Assembly (NCBI RefSeq): GCF_002886185.1
Contig: NZ_KZ614146.1
Location: 811,234 to 875,233, forward strand
Reading direction: 5' to 3'
Source of the DNA: Salipaludibacillus neizhouensis
Lineage (GTDB): Bacteria; Bacillota; Bacilli; Bacillales; Salisediminibacteriaceae
DNA: 64,000 nt
Shown here: positions 25,874 through 35,098 of the stretch, piece after piece
Layout: each line of letters begins with the position of its first letter
Position numbering within the stretch: the first letter of the stretch is position 1
Program-made: the position numbers and the translations under genes
The notes under the pieces: model-generated
The model's input: only the letters and a program-made list of their open reading frames with translations
Databases searched by the model: none
Told to the model about the DNA's origin: nothing

Positions 25874-28567
25874 TTAGGTGTTTGGTTCTTCTTCCGTGTT
25901 GCTCGTATTTACTTCAGGATCAGGAGCTTCATTTCCTGGGTTCCCCTGGTCCCCCGGATTTTCAGGGGGGTTTCCATTCCCACCATTATTTTCAGCAGGT
26001 GGCGGTTCTTCTTGATTATCGCCGCTATTTTCTCCGTCCGCTGGTACTTCCTCGACGGGTTCTTCAATCTCTTCATCTGTTGGTTCTTCTTCGATTGGTT
26101 CTTCTTCGATTGGCTCTTCATTCTCTGGATTTTCTTCCAGCTCTTCTTCCTCTGGTTCTTCCTCTTCTTCGGGAATGACAACTTCTGCGGTTACAGGATC
26201 ACTTTGTATATCGTTGTCTTCATTATGAACGGCAGTTACCTGGAAAGAGTATGTTTCTCCATATTCAGGATTCTCTAATACGTATTGTAACTCTTTCGAT
26301 TCACTAATCGTTGTATAGTCACTGTCTGAACCAGCTCTAACCTCTAATCTAAAGCTAAATTCTTCAAGTGAGTCTTGAGGATAGCTCCATTCTACAAAAA
26401 TAGCATGGGCTTCCGGATCATAAGAAGCTTGAAGTCCTGAAATATTGACGGCTTCGTCTATTTCTTCAACTTCTTCCACTTCAAATTCCTCTGAGACGTT
26501 TGAAGGTTCTGTTCCACGAACAAAATATTCGTAAATAATTTCGCTATCTGGAGTGTAAGAACTAGGAAGCAATCCCGTAGATCTTTCAACACCCACTTCA
26601 ACAACAGAGTCTGGTTGGGGAAAGTCAGAAGTTTCCCGATCTTGATGGGCATAGCTCATTACTTCTTTGAAAATATCTCTCGACACCTGGTGTTCATTAT
26701 TATTTATTATAATCTGACCATCACTTGGATTTTTGTACCCGGTCCATACTGCGGCCGCTAACTCAGTCGTATAACCGGCAAACCAAGCATCCTTGATAGC
26801 TGAGCTAGGTATATCATGGGTCTCCACTTGCTCAGGGGTGAAGTTAGTAGAACCTGTTTTTCCGGCGACAGGGAGTCCGGAGATTTGTGCGGCTGTACCT
26901 GTGCCTGATTGGACGACATCTTTTAACATATCTGAAATCATGAAAGCTGTGTAATCATTCATTGCTTGCACGGGTTCAGGTGCTAAATCAATCACTCGAC
27001 CATCCGGAAATTCTACTTTTCTAACTGTATGTGGCTCATTATATTCGCCTTCATTACCAAAAGCAGCATAGGCGCCTGTGAGTTGAAAAGAAGAAACTTC
27101 ATTTGCACCCAGTGCATAACTCTCATACATATCATCCAATGGAATTCCAAGCTTTTGTCCGAACTGCTGAGCATTATCAAGACCAACTTCATGTAATGTT
27201 TTGACAGCAGGAACATTGATTGATTGCTTTAGTGCCTCACGCACAGAGACGGAACCTTGGAATGATCGGCTAAAGTTTCTAACTGGATCACCTGTGGAGT
27301 AGCTGTATTCCTCATCGACAATTTGATGAAACGTTGACCATTTTAGTTGGTCAATAGCTGGTCCATAATCTAAAATAGGTTTCATTGTTGAACCTGTTTG
27401 ATAATCGGTTGTTGCCATACTCATTGTGCGTGCTGCTTCAGCAGGTTGACGCATTCCACCAATCGCACGAACTTGACCCGTTTGTGTTTCCATCAGCGTA
27501 ATCCCTGCTTGAAACTGATCATCCGGGAAGTTTTCATCATTTTGCAGAACCTGCTCCGTATGACGCTGTAGATCCTGGTCTAAATTTGTATAAATTTTCA
27601 ATCCACTAGTATAAATATCGCTTGCCTCGATACCTTCAATTTCTTCGACTTCATTCAATACTTGATCAATATAGGATTGGAACTCATTTGTTTGTTGTTC
27701 AGCAGTTTCACCAGGGTTAAGTTGTTCTTCTACTGGTATATTTCTAGCTGTTTCAGCTTGTTCACTTGTAATTTTGTTGTTTGATTCCATGCGATTAATA
27801 ACTGTATTTCTTCTACTCTCTGCATCTCTCGGATTGTTAAATGGATTATGTGCATTTGGCCGCTGTGGAATACCAGCTAAAAGAGCAGCATCTTCTATCG
27901 TTAATTCATCTAACTCTTTACTAAAGTAATAATTTGCAGCTTCAACAACGCCATATCTTGAATCAGAGAAATAAATAGCATTTAAATACATCTCAAGAAT
28001 TTGATCTTTCGTAAATTGCTGTTCTAATTTCACTGCTAAATATTGCTCTTGTAATTTACGTGTGATCGTTTTGTCAAAATCAAGAAATAGGTTTTTGACA
28101 ACCTGTTGTGTGATCGTGCTTGCGCCTTCACTGCCGAAACCACCTGTAATATTCGCCAATACAGCTCCACCAATGCGACGTAAGTCCACTCCGAAGTGAT
28201 CATAAAAACGAACGTCTTCCACAGAAATAACGGCATCTAGTAAAACAGGAGGCATGTCCTCTATATCGGCAGATTGTCTGTTTTCTGCAGCTTCCAGATT
28301 GGTGACTGTTTCATCATTCATATCCATAATATCTGGATTTTGAGATAATGTTAAAAGCTCTTCGTCTAACTCAGGTGCATTACTGAAAATAGCAAAAACT
28401 GTAATAGCCCCTACTATCATCATTACACCAGCCATCACAACTAGAGCAACGAAGATCTTTTTAAATGTTCCTCTTTTTTTAGATGTGTTTTTTGATTTAT
28501 TTGTATGACTATTCTTACTATCTTTAGGCTTTTTCCTGTCTTTTCTAGATAAGGACTCATCTGACAT
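25874..28567 (-). CDS. ponA: Class A penicillin-binding protein 1, PonA type
   Basis: PonA polymerises glycan strands and cross-links peptides in cell-wall synthesis. The 897-residue protein has a basic cytoplasmic N terminus, a membrane anchor (about residues 37-62), a GT51 domain with catalytic Glu117 in SVEDVRFYDH, and a transpeptidase domain with Ser393-x-x-Lys396, Ser449-Ile-Asn451 and Lys570-Thr-Gly. A fibronectin-type III-like domain (about 690-785) follows. The last 100 residues are a repetitive Glu/Pro then Gly/Asn/Pro tail. ATG and a GAAAGGAAG site agree. It precedes nothing on its strand but follows recU, the conserved recU-ponA pair. Confidence 0.97.
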   Translation of the reverse strand: MSDESLSRKDRKKPKDSKNSHTNKSKNTSKKRGTFKKIFVALVVMAGVMMIVGAITVFAIFSNAPELDEELLTLSQNPDIMDMNDETVTNLEAAENRQSADIEDMPPVLLDAVISVEDVRFYDHFGVDLRRIGGAVLANITGGFGSEGASTITQQVVKNLFLDFDKTITRKLQEQYLAVKLEQQFTKDQILEMYLNAIYFSDSRYGVVEAANYYFSKELDELTIEDAALLAGIPQRPNAHNPFNNPRDAESRRNTVINRMESNNKITSEQAETARNIPVEEQLNPGETAEQQTNEFQSYIDQVLNEVEEIEGIEASDIYTSGLKIYTNLDQDLQRHTEQVLQNDENFPDDQFQAGITLMETQTGQVRAIGGMRQPAEAARTMSMATTDYQTGSTMKPILDYGPAIDQLKWSTFHQIVDEEYSYSTGDPVRNFSRSFQGSVSVREALKQSINVPAVKTLHEVGLDNAQQFGQKLGIPLDDMYESYALGANEVSSFQLTGAYAAFGNEGEYNEPHTVRKVEFPDGRVIDLAPEPVQAMNDYTAFMISDMLKDVVQSGTGTAAQISGLPVAGKTGSTNFTPEQVETHDIPSSAIKDAWFAGYTTELAAAVWTGYKNPSDGQIIINNNEHQVSRDIFKEVMSYAHQDRETSDFPQPDSVVEVGVERSTGLLPSSYTPDSEIIYEYFVRGTEPSNVSEEFEVEEVEEIDEAVNISGLQASYDPEAHAIFVEWSYPQDSLEEFSFRLEVRAGSDSDYTTISESKELQYVLENPEYGETYSFQVTAVHNEDNDIQSDPVTAEVVIPEEEEEPEEEELEENPENEEPIEEEPIEEEPTDEEIEEPVEEVPADGENSGDNQEEPPPAENNGGNGNPPENPGDQGNPGNEAPDPEVNTSNTEEEPNT

Positions 28568-28609
28568 AGTTCATCTTCCTTTCATATACCTGGTAAAGAA
28601 ATTCTTCAA

Positions 28610-29221
28610 TCACTCAGTGGAAAGAAGCTTGTCAACTATTTTTAAGTAATCAATTCTCGGATGGAAACCGATAGGAATGTGATAACTACAAGCTTCTATT
28701 TGTTTCTTCGTGATAGACTTCCTGTTTTTTTCTTGTCCATCATAATAAAAAATGAGATCCTCTGCTTTCATTAAATATACTTCATCAAGGGCACTAAAAC
28801 GGAGAAGAACAAATGTAATTCCTCCATGTTTGATAACAGCTTTCATATGCTGTATTTGATGATCGTGAAAGTTCTTTAGAGGAAAACTAGTTTTATTTTT
28901 TGTTTCCTTTGCTTCAAAGTCTATGTGTTTACCTTGATAAACACCATTATAGTCGGTGGTGGATGGCTTTTTGAAATATGCCTCCGTAACAACTGCAGCA
29001 CTCCTTTTTGGATAATTGACATTAACAATTTGAAGTGGTGTTGGTTTTTTATGAATAATAGCAAGGTTGTGGGTTCGATAATATTCATTCGTTTCATTTA
29101 TATCTTCTTCTAAACTCATCCCACGATTGCTGAAACGATCATCTTTTATATTGACGTTCTTTTTAACAGAAAGGATTCGGTTTTGTTGAAACTTTTTTCC
29201 GTTAGGATATCGAATTGTCAT
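28610..29221 (-). CDS. recU: Holliday junction resolvase RecU
   Basis: RecU cleaves Holliday junctions and modulates RecA in recombination and chromosome segregation. The 203-residue protein carries the restriction-endonuclease-like catalytic core: [19 protein letters not shown], then [15 protein letters not shown] with the metal-binding Asp, Glu and Lys, then FHDHQIQHM. The ATG follows AAAGGAAG. The gap to ponA is 42 bases, so they are likely one operon, as in B. subtilis, with yppC diverging upstream. Confidence 0.97.
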   Translation of the reverse strand: MTIRYPNGKKFQQNRILSVKKNVNIKDDRFSNRGMSLEEDINETNEYYRTHNLAIIHKKPTPLQIVNVNYPKRSAAVVTEAYFKKPSTTDYNGVYQGKHIDFEAKETKNKTSFPLKNFHDHQIQHMKAVIKHGGITFVLLRFSALDEVYLMKAEDLIFYYDGQEKNRKSITKKQIEACSYHIPIGFHPRIDYLKIVDKLLSTE

Positions 29222-29465
29222 ATTACCAACTTCCTTTGCCTTAAATAGTGCGTGTGAACATTAAAAACGAGCATATTATATGACTTCTGATTATTCATGA
29301 GACCAGGAAAGAAATCATCATTATATCTTATCACATTTTTAATGATTTAAAATGGACTTTATCCCTATTTGCAAGGGAGTAGTTGGCATAAACACGGATA
29401 AACTAAGAGTCTTAACAAATAGACTTGCTTTGAAAAACATCTAAATGTGAGGTTGAAGAAATCCA

Positions 29466-30422
29466 GTGAAAAATGCAGAAAAAATAGATCATTTTATAAA
29501 ATATGAGCTTCAGAAAAATAATCTTGATAATGTTTCACGAACACTTGCCTATCAACAGTTTTACAATCACGTTCCAGAAATAAAATGGGCTTATCTGGCT
29601 AACATGGTTTCAAGAAATGCAGGTTGGTCTATGTCTGATCTCTTACATGATGCGATGGTGCAATTGTTGGATGATGAGTGGAGAAGAAGATTATTTACAA
29701 CTTACGAACGTGCAAATTGGTTGATATTTTCAGATGCCTATCCACAACTTCTAATATACAAATTATCTCATGAAGCGAATTCTGGTTTGTTTGATCATCT
29801 AAAACGTTGGAATGTTTCAAAATGGATGATTAATGAGTGGTGGATATTTTGGTCAGAAAAAGATGAAGAAAGACTTCTTAAAGCCTTAATTATAAATGAA
29901 CAAAATACAATTGAAAAACCTGTTTTAAAAGCTCCGTTTTTCAAAAAGAAGGTTTTTGGTCAATTTCTTTATAAAGTGCAGGATTTTAATCATAATAATA
30001 TCGTTGTTTTTCCTTCTTCAGAAGGAGAATTGTATGGAGCAGCTTCCGCACACTTTACTAAAGTCGCCAAAAGAGTGGAAATTGGTTATAAATTAGCTTG
30101 GATATTGTTCGAATCAAAGGCGAAGGAAAGTATCTATTCTTATTATAAGAATTCAACGTATGTAGGCTGTCGGTCTATCGATATTCCTATACATATGTTT
30201 CAGAATGACCATTCATTGCCATTAAGAAGTGTGTTTCCTATTATTTATCACCACGATGAAGTGAGGGAAGACTGGTCTTTAAAGCATTACCATCAAAGTA
30301 ATATACTGCTGAGTAAAAAGGTTCATCCACCAAAAAATAATCATTTAACTAAATGGTTTGAACGTAAAAGAAAGCATTTATTTATGATAGGAAAACTTGC
30401 TTCCTTTTTCGATAAAAAATAA
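29466..30422 (+). CDS. yppC: DUF2515 family protein YppC
   Basis: This 318-residue protein corresponds to YppC (DUF2515) by position, diverging from recU, and by size. It is rich in aromatic residues and Lys/Trp (WSMSDLLHDAMVQLLDDEWRR; YKLAWILFESKAKE). There is no signal peptide and no recognised catalytic motif. The start is GTG at 29466, with a weak ribosome site (GTGAGG, long spacing); later starts cannot be excluded. Function unknown. It ends in a terminator shared with the small minus-strand gene downstream. Confidence 0.85.
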   Translation: MKNAEKIDHFIKYELQKNNLDNVSRTLAYQQFYNHVPEIKWAYLANMVSRNAGWSMSDLLHDAMVQLLDDEWRRRLFTTYERANWLIFSDAYPQLLIYKLSHEANSGLFDHLKRWNVSKWMINEWWIFWSEKDEERLLKALIINEQNTIEKPVLKAPFFKKKVFGQFLYKVQDFNHNNIVVFPSSEGELYGAASAHFTKVAKRVEIGYKLAWILFESKAKESIYSYYKNSTYVGCRSIDIPIHMFQNDHSLPLRSVFPIIYHHDEVREDWSLKHYHQSNILLSKKVHPPKNNHLTKWFERKRKHLFMIGKLASFFDKK

Positions 30423-30446
30423 GGAAGAGTTTATCTTCCTTATTTT
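30417..30446. terminator. Bidirectional terminator between yppC and the 41-residue gene
   Basis: AATAAGGAAGA and TCTTCCTTATT form a perfect stem at the yppC stop codon, with A and T tracts on both sides. Confidence 0.8.
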
Positions 30447-30456
30447 GAATAAAGTA

Positions 30457-30582
30457 TTAAGTTGAAGGGCGGTCTGGACCACGAAGTTTTTTGTCAATTT
30501 GACCTTTGGTTGGTCTTTCTTCAGGTTCTTTTTCATGTTGTTTTCCCTTGGATTGCGTTCGTTCAACTTCTTTTTTACTCAT
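30457..30582 (-). CDS. Very small hydrophilic protein (41 aa)
   Basis: This short frame is preceded by GAAAGGAGGTG, one of the best ribosome sites in the window, and ends before a bidirectional terminator, so it is very probably a real gene. The product is extremely polar (Lys, Glu, Gln, Arg) with a C-terminal KGQIDKKLRGPDRPST, and lacks hydrophobic or structured segments. The composition resembles small spore or stress proteins of Bacillaceae, but I do not recognise the family. It lies antisense to nothing and is convergent with yppC. Confidence 0.7.
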   Translation of the reverse strand: MSKKEVERTQSKGKQHEKEPEERPTKGQIDKKLRGPDRPST

Positions 30583-30751
30583 CTCTGCACCTCCTTTCTC
30601 TCATTTTGCGCACTAGGTTCAATTTCATACGGAAATTATAGAGGAAAAAGCTTTCTTTGCCGAAAACATACTAGTTTTGTCAAGCATACAGGTATTTAAA
30701 AAAACGAAGAGAATGAAAAGGAATATAAGAATGAAAGGGGCGTTTAAAGCT

Positions 30752-31282
30752 ATGGAAAAAAGAATGTGGAAAACAAAAGAGATTGCAGAAGAATTCGGAG
30801 TGAATCCTTCTACTGTACAACGGTGGGTTAAGTATTTTCAGTTACCTTATACTAGTACGTCACAAGGACATTTTGAAATGGATCAAAAAACATTTCAAAA
30901 ATTGAAGCATATACATCTTGAAACAAAGACAGGTAAAAAATTAAGAGACATATCTTTTACAAATACCAGTCTGTCTGAACCTTCTATTCTTAAAGGCAGA
31001 ATGGTATCAGCAAATCAGTTAGATGAACGATTTGAAAGGCTTGGAATTCAATTGGATCACCTAGACCGCAAGTTGCAAACAAAAGCAGATGAAGTAGTTG
31101 AGTATCAAGTATTACAACAAAGAAAAGAAATCAATGAATTGAATGATTTAGTGGTACAGCTTACAGAACGTTTAACTTCTATGGAACAAGCTTTGATTTC
31201 AAAACATGAAGTGGCAATTTCCATGGATACGGAACATAAACCTATGAAAAAGAGAAGGTTATCAGGAATTTTTAGTTTGTAA
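30752..31282 (+). CDS. RacA-like chromosome-anchoring protein with MerR-type HTH
   Basis: The protein has an N-terminal MerR-like winged helix (WKTKEIAEEFGVNPSTVQRWVKYFQL), a linker, and a C-terminal coiled coil (about residues 90-150). This architecture and the HTH sequence match RacA, which ties the chromosome origin region to the cell pole by way of DivIVA at the start of sporulation. The ATG at 30752 gives 176 residues; AAAGGGG is 11 bases upstream. An ATG at 30731 is an alternative. In B. subtilis racA is at a different locus, so location in the ypp cluster is a lineage feature. No ligand-binding domain of true MerR regulators is present. Confidence 0.75.
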   Translation: MEKRMWKTKEIAEEFGVNPSTVQRWVKYFQLPYTSTSQGHFEMDQKTFQKLKHIHLETKTGKKLRDISFTNTSLSEPSILKGRMVSANQLDERFERLGIQLDHLDRKLQTKADEVVEYQVLQQRKEINELNDLVVQLTERLTSMEQALISKHEVAISMDTEHKPMKKRRLSGIFSL

Positions 31283-31323
31283 AATGGTGTATGTTTGGTA
31301 CAATCACCATGAGGTGAAGGCGT

Positions 31324-31695
31324 ATGACAGATCAAGAGTTAATGGAATTAAAAAAATTAACTAATCAATTACTAGAACTAAATGAGCAAGCTTTCTTATA
31401 TTTCAAGGAATATTCTCAAGAGGGAAAAGAAGCAGATTTCTTTGAAACAGTTAAACCATTTGCGGATAGAGTAAAAGATTCCATAGAAATTTGGTTACCT
31501 AAGGTATCTGTTTGGCTGGCTTGGGAAAAGCCCGATTATCTTCATAAACAGCAAATCGATCAAATGATTGAGAATTTTGAAGTGCTATCTGTTCATTGTT
31601 TTCAAAAAGACACAAAAAAAAAGCGATTTATTGAAAGATATAAATCGATTGAATATACTTTGTCTTTAGTCACTTTTTCGGACAAAACTAATTAA
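31324..31695 (+). CDS. yppE: DUF1798 family protein YppE
   Basis: This 123-residue all-helical cytoplasmic protein matches YppE (DUF1798), which lies near yppC and recU in Bacillus. Visible features are a leucine/glutamate-rich N-terminal helix, an FADRVKDSIEIWLPKVSVWLAWEKPDYLHKQQID stretch typical of the four-helix family fold, and a basic C-terminal segment (DTKKKRFIERYKS). GAGGTGAAGGCGT precedes the ATG. No function is established. It is followed by a gap containing a dispersed repeat. Confidence 0.82.
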   Translation: MTDQELMELKKLTNQLLELNEQAFLYFKEYSQEGKEADFFETVKPFADRVKDSIEIWLPKVSVWLAWEKPDYLHKQQIDQMIENFEVLSVHCFQKDTKKKRFIERYKSIEYTLSLVTFSDKTN

Positions 31696-31722
31696 TTTTT
31701 AAGGTGCGAGAACTTTATTACA

Positions 31723-31853
31723 AGAAAAGAATTTATAAATTAGCAGCTACCTTCACACCGCAAGTATCAAGGGAAACCCACCCTTGATACTTAAAAGATG
31801 GCGGCGGAAGCTGACGCTGTATGTAACAAAAGACGGCTATGCCGTTTTTCTTA
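31723..31853 (+). repeat. Dispersed structured repeat, copy 2 (short form, C/G variant)
   Basis: The core arm is AAGTATCAAGGG with CCCTTGATACTT. The outer pairings use variant bases (CAGC with GCTG; ACCGC with GCGG-type). The tail hairpin is ACGGC-TAT-GCCGT followed by TTTTTC. It fills most of the yppE-lipoprotein gap. Confidence 0.85.
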
Positions 31854-32007
31854 TCTATTGTTGGTTTGTTAGTTATGTCCATAATTTTAAGAAGGTAGTA
31901 TCAAACTGGGAATGAGCCTGTTGATACTGCCTTACTCGTGTGAATTAAATTACCACCGTAAGTATAGTAATATTTTACATAGATAGGTGCAGAAGGGAAC
32001 GAGAGTT

Positions 32008-32457
32008 TTGAAAAAAGTTGTCATGTTTAGCGTATTGATATTCCTATTGTTTGGGTGTGGGGAGGAAGAAATTTGGCAACCAATCTCGGATCAGGACAAG
32101 GAGCAAGAGTTACTTCAATTCATGGAATCATATAAGGACACTTGGGAAAAAAGTCTGGAAGGACAAACATACTCATTAATGGAAACTCATTTTGTACCAA
32201 ATACTCATGTATATCATATGGAAAGAAAACAACATCAAGACTTAATTGCTGAAAGAAGTATTGAATCTTTGGTTGGATTCTCAAATGTCATTGTTGAGGA
32301 AAGTGAGTATGATGATGAGTATCGCGTGCAATGGACAGAAACAATCGCGATTGAAAAAATAGGGTCTTCAGAAGAAGTAACTCGTTTGAGACAATATTAT
32401 ATTTCAGAAGGAAGTTCCGGTTATAGAATTACTGCCATTGAAACTCTCGAAGAATAA
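32008..32457 (+). CDS. Putative lipoprotein (149 aa)
   Basis: This gene encodes a short lipoprotein. A TTG at 32008, in frame and after AAGGGAACGAGAG, gives MKKVVMFSVLIFLLFGCGEEE: a basic N terminus, hydrophobic core and lipobox LFGC. The mature part is about 130 acidic residues with a pattern of alternating strands at the end (YRVQWTETIAIEKIG; RLRQYYISEGSSGYRITAIETLEE), resembling an NTF2-like or lumazine-type beta sheet. I do not recognise the family. The frame is open upstream to a GTG at 31987, but the signal peptide supports the later start. Confidence 0.75.
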   Translation: MKKVVMFSVLIFLLFGCGEEEIWQPISDQDKEQELLQFMESYKDTWEKSLEGQTYSLMETHFVPNTHVYHMERKQHQDLIAERSIESLVGFSNVIVEESEYDDEYRVQWTETIAIEKIGSSEEVTRLRQYYISEGSSGYRITAIETLEE

Positions 32458-32523
32458 GTTTTATCAGTATAGGGAAATGAAGTCTTAATTGGCGAATAAA
32501 GGCTTCTTAAGACTTCTGTACTT

Positions 32524-33153
32524 CTAGATTTTTTCCACATCAAATACTCGAAAGCCTTGGGATTCCAAGTGGTTTGTCAGTTTATCTAGGGTAGTTTTTG
32601 TTGTATCTTTAGGAAGAGTCACAATAATTCTGCGGAAGAAAGTGCTTTCGTTGTCTAATGTCATCAGACTGTGAATATTGGTAAACTTCTTCATGCTCGT
32701 AAGCATCGTACTTAATGCACCTTGGTACTCATGAGTAGACACAGTTAGTGTATAACTCCCAGTTTTAATTCCCCATGAATCCTCCAGTAATTCCATGACA
32801 TTCGCGTGTGTTAAAATACCTGTGAAATGGTTGTTTGAATCTAACACTGCTAAATAAGGATATTTTTTAATGTTACTGAATACTCGAAAGAAGGATGCTT
32901 GTTCTTGTATGTAAACATCTTCATCCGAAATAAGAGTCATAATAGAATCTTCCCACGTAACAGCTTCTTTTACGATTGCTCGGTAAACGTCTTGTAAATA
33001 GATATTCCCTTTAAAACTGCTGGAAAATTCATCTAGAACTGGTATACATCGATAGCCACTTGCCTCCAATTCATCGAGGGCCTCCTTAATAGTGAAGGAT
33101 TCTCTGCAGAAACGAACATTTTTCTTATCGATAATATTATATTTAATCTTCAT
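32524..33153 (-). CDS. cbpA: CBS-domain protein, probable c-di-AMP-binding CbpA
   Basis: The 209-residue protein has two CBS motifs (residues 1-130; ALDELEASGYRCIPVLDE and YLAVLDSNNHFTGILTHANVMELL) and a C-terminal ACT-like domain (residues 140-209). This CBS-ACT layout and its N-terminal MKIKY sequence agree with the cyclic-di-AMP-binding protein CbpA known from Listeria; c-di-AMP controls potassium and osmotic balance in Firmicutes. The ATG lies after AAGGAGAACTTC. It stands alone between convergent lipoprotein and divergent pncA genes. Confidence 0.75.
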   Translation of the reverse strand: MKIKYNIIDKKNVRFCRESFTIKEALDELEASGYRCIPVLDEFSSSFKGNIYLQDVYRAIVKEAVTWEDSIMTLISDEDVYIQEQASFFRVFSNIKKYPYLAVLDSNNHFTGILTHANVMELLEDSWGIKTGSYTLTVSTHEYQGALSTMLTSMKKFTNIHSLMTLDNESTFFRRIIVTLPKDTTKTTLDKLTNHLESQGFRVFDVEKI

Positions 33154-33303
33154 GAAGTTCTCCTTTCTTATACAAGAATAACTTTATTATAAATGAAAAA
33201 ACTCAAGAAAAAAGCAGTCTTTAAAAAACAGTGAATAATTAGATAGATGATTCTTAATAAATGATATAATACTTAATAGAAAAACTAGAGAGGTGTTTAA
33301 AAT

Positions 33304-33879
33304 ATGAAAGCACTTATTGTCATTGATTATACGAACGATTTTGTAGCAGAGGATGGAAACCTAACTTGCGGGGAACGAGGACAGTCTATTGAAGGACGAA
33401 TCACAGAAATTTCCCGACAATTTATTGAATCTAACGATTATACTATATTTGCAGTAGACGCGCATGAAGAGAAAGATCTTTATCATCCGGAAACAAAATT
33501 GTTTCCTGCACATAATGTGAAAGGGACAACCGGACGGAAGCTATATGGTCAATTAGGTCAGTATGTAGATGATATTACCTACTCAGGTGAGCATAGCTAT
33601 GAATGGATGGACAAAACGAGATATAGTGCGTTTGCCGGAACTGATTTAGAAATCAAATTGCGTGAACGACAAATTCAGGAGATTCACCTGGTTGGGGTAT
33701 GCACAGATATATGTATTCTTCATACAGCAGTAGATGCTTATAACAAAGGCTTTACAATCATCATTCACAGAGATGCCGTGGAAAGTTTTAATCCTATAGG
33801 GCACGAATGGGCGTTGGGACATTTTAAAGAGACATTAGGTGCAGTTGTCATAGAAAAATGGTCAAATGAAAAAATCTAG
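33304..33879 (+). CDS. pncA: Nicotinamidase, isochorismatase family
   Basis: PncA hydrolyses nicotinamide to nicotinic acid in NAD salvage. The 191-residue protein has the catalytic triad of the family: Asp in VIDYTNDFV, Lys in the central TRYSAFAGTDLE region and the nucleophilic Cys in LVGVCTDICILHT. The metal-binding Asp and His lie in AVDAHEEKDLYHPETKLFP. It is closely similar to B. subtilis PncA (YueJ) throughout. AGAGAGGTG precedes the ATG. Confidence 0.93.
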   Translation: MKALIVIDYTNDFVAEDGNLTCGERGQSIEGRITEISRQFIESNDYTIFAVDAHEEKDLYHPETKLFPAHNVKGTTGRKLYGQLGQYVDDITYSGEHSYEWMDKTRYSAFAGTDLEIKLRERQIQEIHLVGVCTDICILHTAVDAYNKGFTIIIHRDAVESFNPIGHEWALGHFKETLGAVVIEKWSNEKI

Positions 33880-33938
33880 CATGTTTTTTCTTCTATAAGG
33901 GTATGTAAAATGGTATGTACTTAATAGGAGGGATATTC

Positions 33939-34133
33939 ATGGATTTACGAACAGTACGAAAAAAGTTAGAAGAACTTGCTCATCAGAGTCAAGAACTTAA
34001 AAACTCTTATCACAGGCTGGATGAAATGGAAAAGAAAGAATTTAAAGTTGGTTATTCATTGGACCGCGATGTAGATGAATTAGCAGAACATTTATTTGAA
34101 TGGTCAGAAACACAATTTGAAAGAAATAAATAG
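33939..34133 (+). CDS. Small helical protein (64 aa), unknown
   Basis: The ATG at 33939 follows ATAGGAGGG and gives a 64-residue, fully helical, charged protein with heptad-like leucines (VRKKLEELAHQSQELKNSYHRL) that may form a short coiled coil or helical hairpin. No family is recognised. A longer form from 33915 is open but lacks a ribosome site. It sits 60 bases after pncA and may share its transcript; a strong terminator follows. Confidence 0.7.
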   Translation: MDLRTVRKKLEELAHQSQELKNSYHRLDEMEKKEFKVGYSLDRDVDELAEHLFEWSETQFERNK

Positions 34134-34189
34134 AAATTAAAACGAAAGTGGCTTGATACCAACCGCGGGGTTACTATTACAAAAAAGTC

Positions 34190-34233
34190 AAAGGAGTTAA
34201 AAGATTCTGTTGTTACCTTTTAACTCCTTTTTA
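34190..34233 (+). terminator. Terminator after the 64-aa gene
   Basis: AAAGGAGTTAAAAG pairs with CTTTTAACTCCTTT, followed by TTTT. Confidence 0.85.
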
Positions 34234-34363
34234 TGTATAAGTTTACAAGTGCCCTTACGTCAAGCGTTTTTCTTATGGTTTTATTATCCCACAGAGTGAA
34301 TTTATTTTTTCTGAAAAGGTAAAATGATATAATAATGCAAAAGATAAAAAGGTGGTGGAATAT

Positions 34364-34978
34364 ATGTTAAAGGATATAACGAAAACGATGGAAAATGGTA
34401 TGAAAGTGTGGCCGGGAGATATTCATTTCTCATACACATCTTTAGCGGCAATTCGAGACGGAGACGCGGTCAATGTCGGTAAACTAGAAATGAGTACTCA
34501 TACAGGAACGCATCTAGATGCTCCTTACCATTATGATCAAGATGGAATTGGTATTGATGAAATCCCACTCGATATTTTATGCGGAAACTGTATCGTAATA
34601 GAACTTTTTAATGTACATACGATAACGAAAGATCATTTAACATCTCTGAATTTTAAAGGAGTTGAAAAGGTCCTTTTTAAAACTACTCAATTAAAAGAGG
34701 GGCATAGTTATCAGGATTTCCCCGTGTTTTCAAAAGACTCGGCTCCTTTTTTAAAGGAAATGGGAGTTCATCTCATCGGCACGGATGCTGCTTCTGTAGA
34801 TCCGTTAAATAGTAAAAATTTAGAAGCGCATCATTCTTTTAAGGAAACAAACATCTTTATTTTAGAAGGTCTAGAACTTTTTCAAGTGGAGCCGGGGTTC
34901 TATCACTTGACAGCACTTCCTTTGAAATTAAAAGGCGGGGACGGTTGTCCTGTTAGAGCTATTTTATCAAGTATCTAA
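34364..34978 (+). CDS. Cyclase family protein, kynurenine formamidase-like
   Basis: The protein (204 residues from the ATG at 34364, after GGTGGTGG) belongs to the PF04199 cyclase family of metal-dependent hydrolases. The metal motif is seen in STHTGTHLDAPYHYD (H-x-G-T-H-x-D). Other family features are VWPGD near the N terminus, LIGTDAASVDP and the C-terminal GGDGCPVRAI. The best-known member is KynB, which hydrolyses N-formylkynurenine; no tryptophan-degradation genes are nearby, so another amide or lactone substrate is equally possible. Confidence 0.8.
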   Translation: MLKDITKTMENGMKVWPGDIHFSYTSLAAIRDGDAVNVGKLEMSTHTGTHLDAPYHYDQDGIGIDEIPLDILCGNCIVIELFNVHTITKDHLTSLNFKGVEKVLFKTTQLKEGHSYQDFPVFSKDSAPFLKEMGVHLIGTDAASVDPLNSKNLEAHHSFKETNIFILEGLELFQVEPGFYHLTALPLKLKGGDGCPVRAILSSI

Positions 34979-35098
34979 AGGCTTGCTTTTTGTCAAAGTA
35001 AATTCATGAAAAAGCACACAATATTTTGTTGCATCTTAGCTTGCTTTTCTCACCTTTTACGATATGTTATAGTATATTTAATAGCGGAGGGAAAAGAA

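Noticed and set aside
25909-26181. Open frames overlapping the ponA 3' end on both strands
   Set aside because: They mirror the repetitive acidic tail of PonA in other frames and have no ribosome sites.
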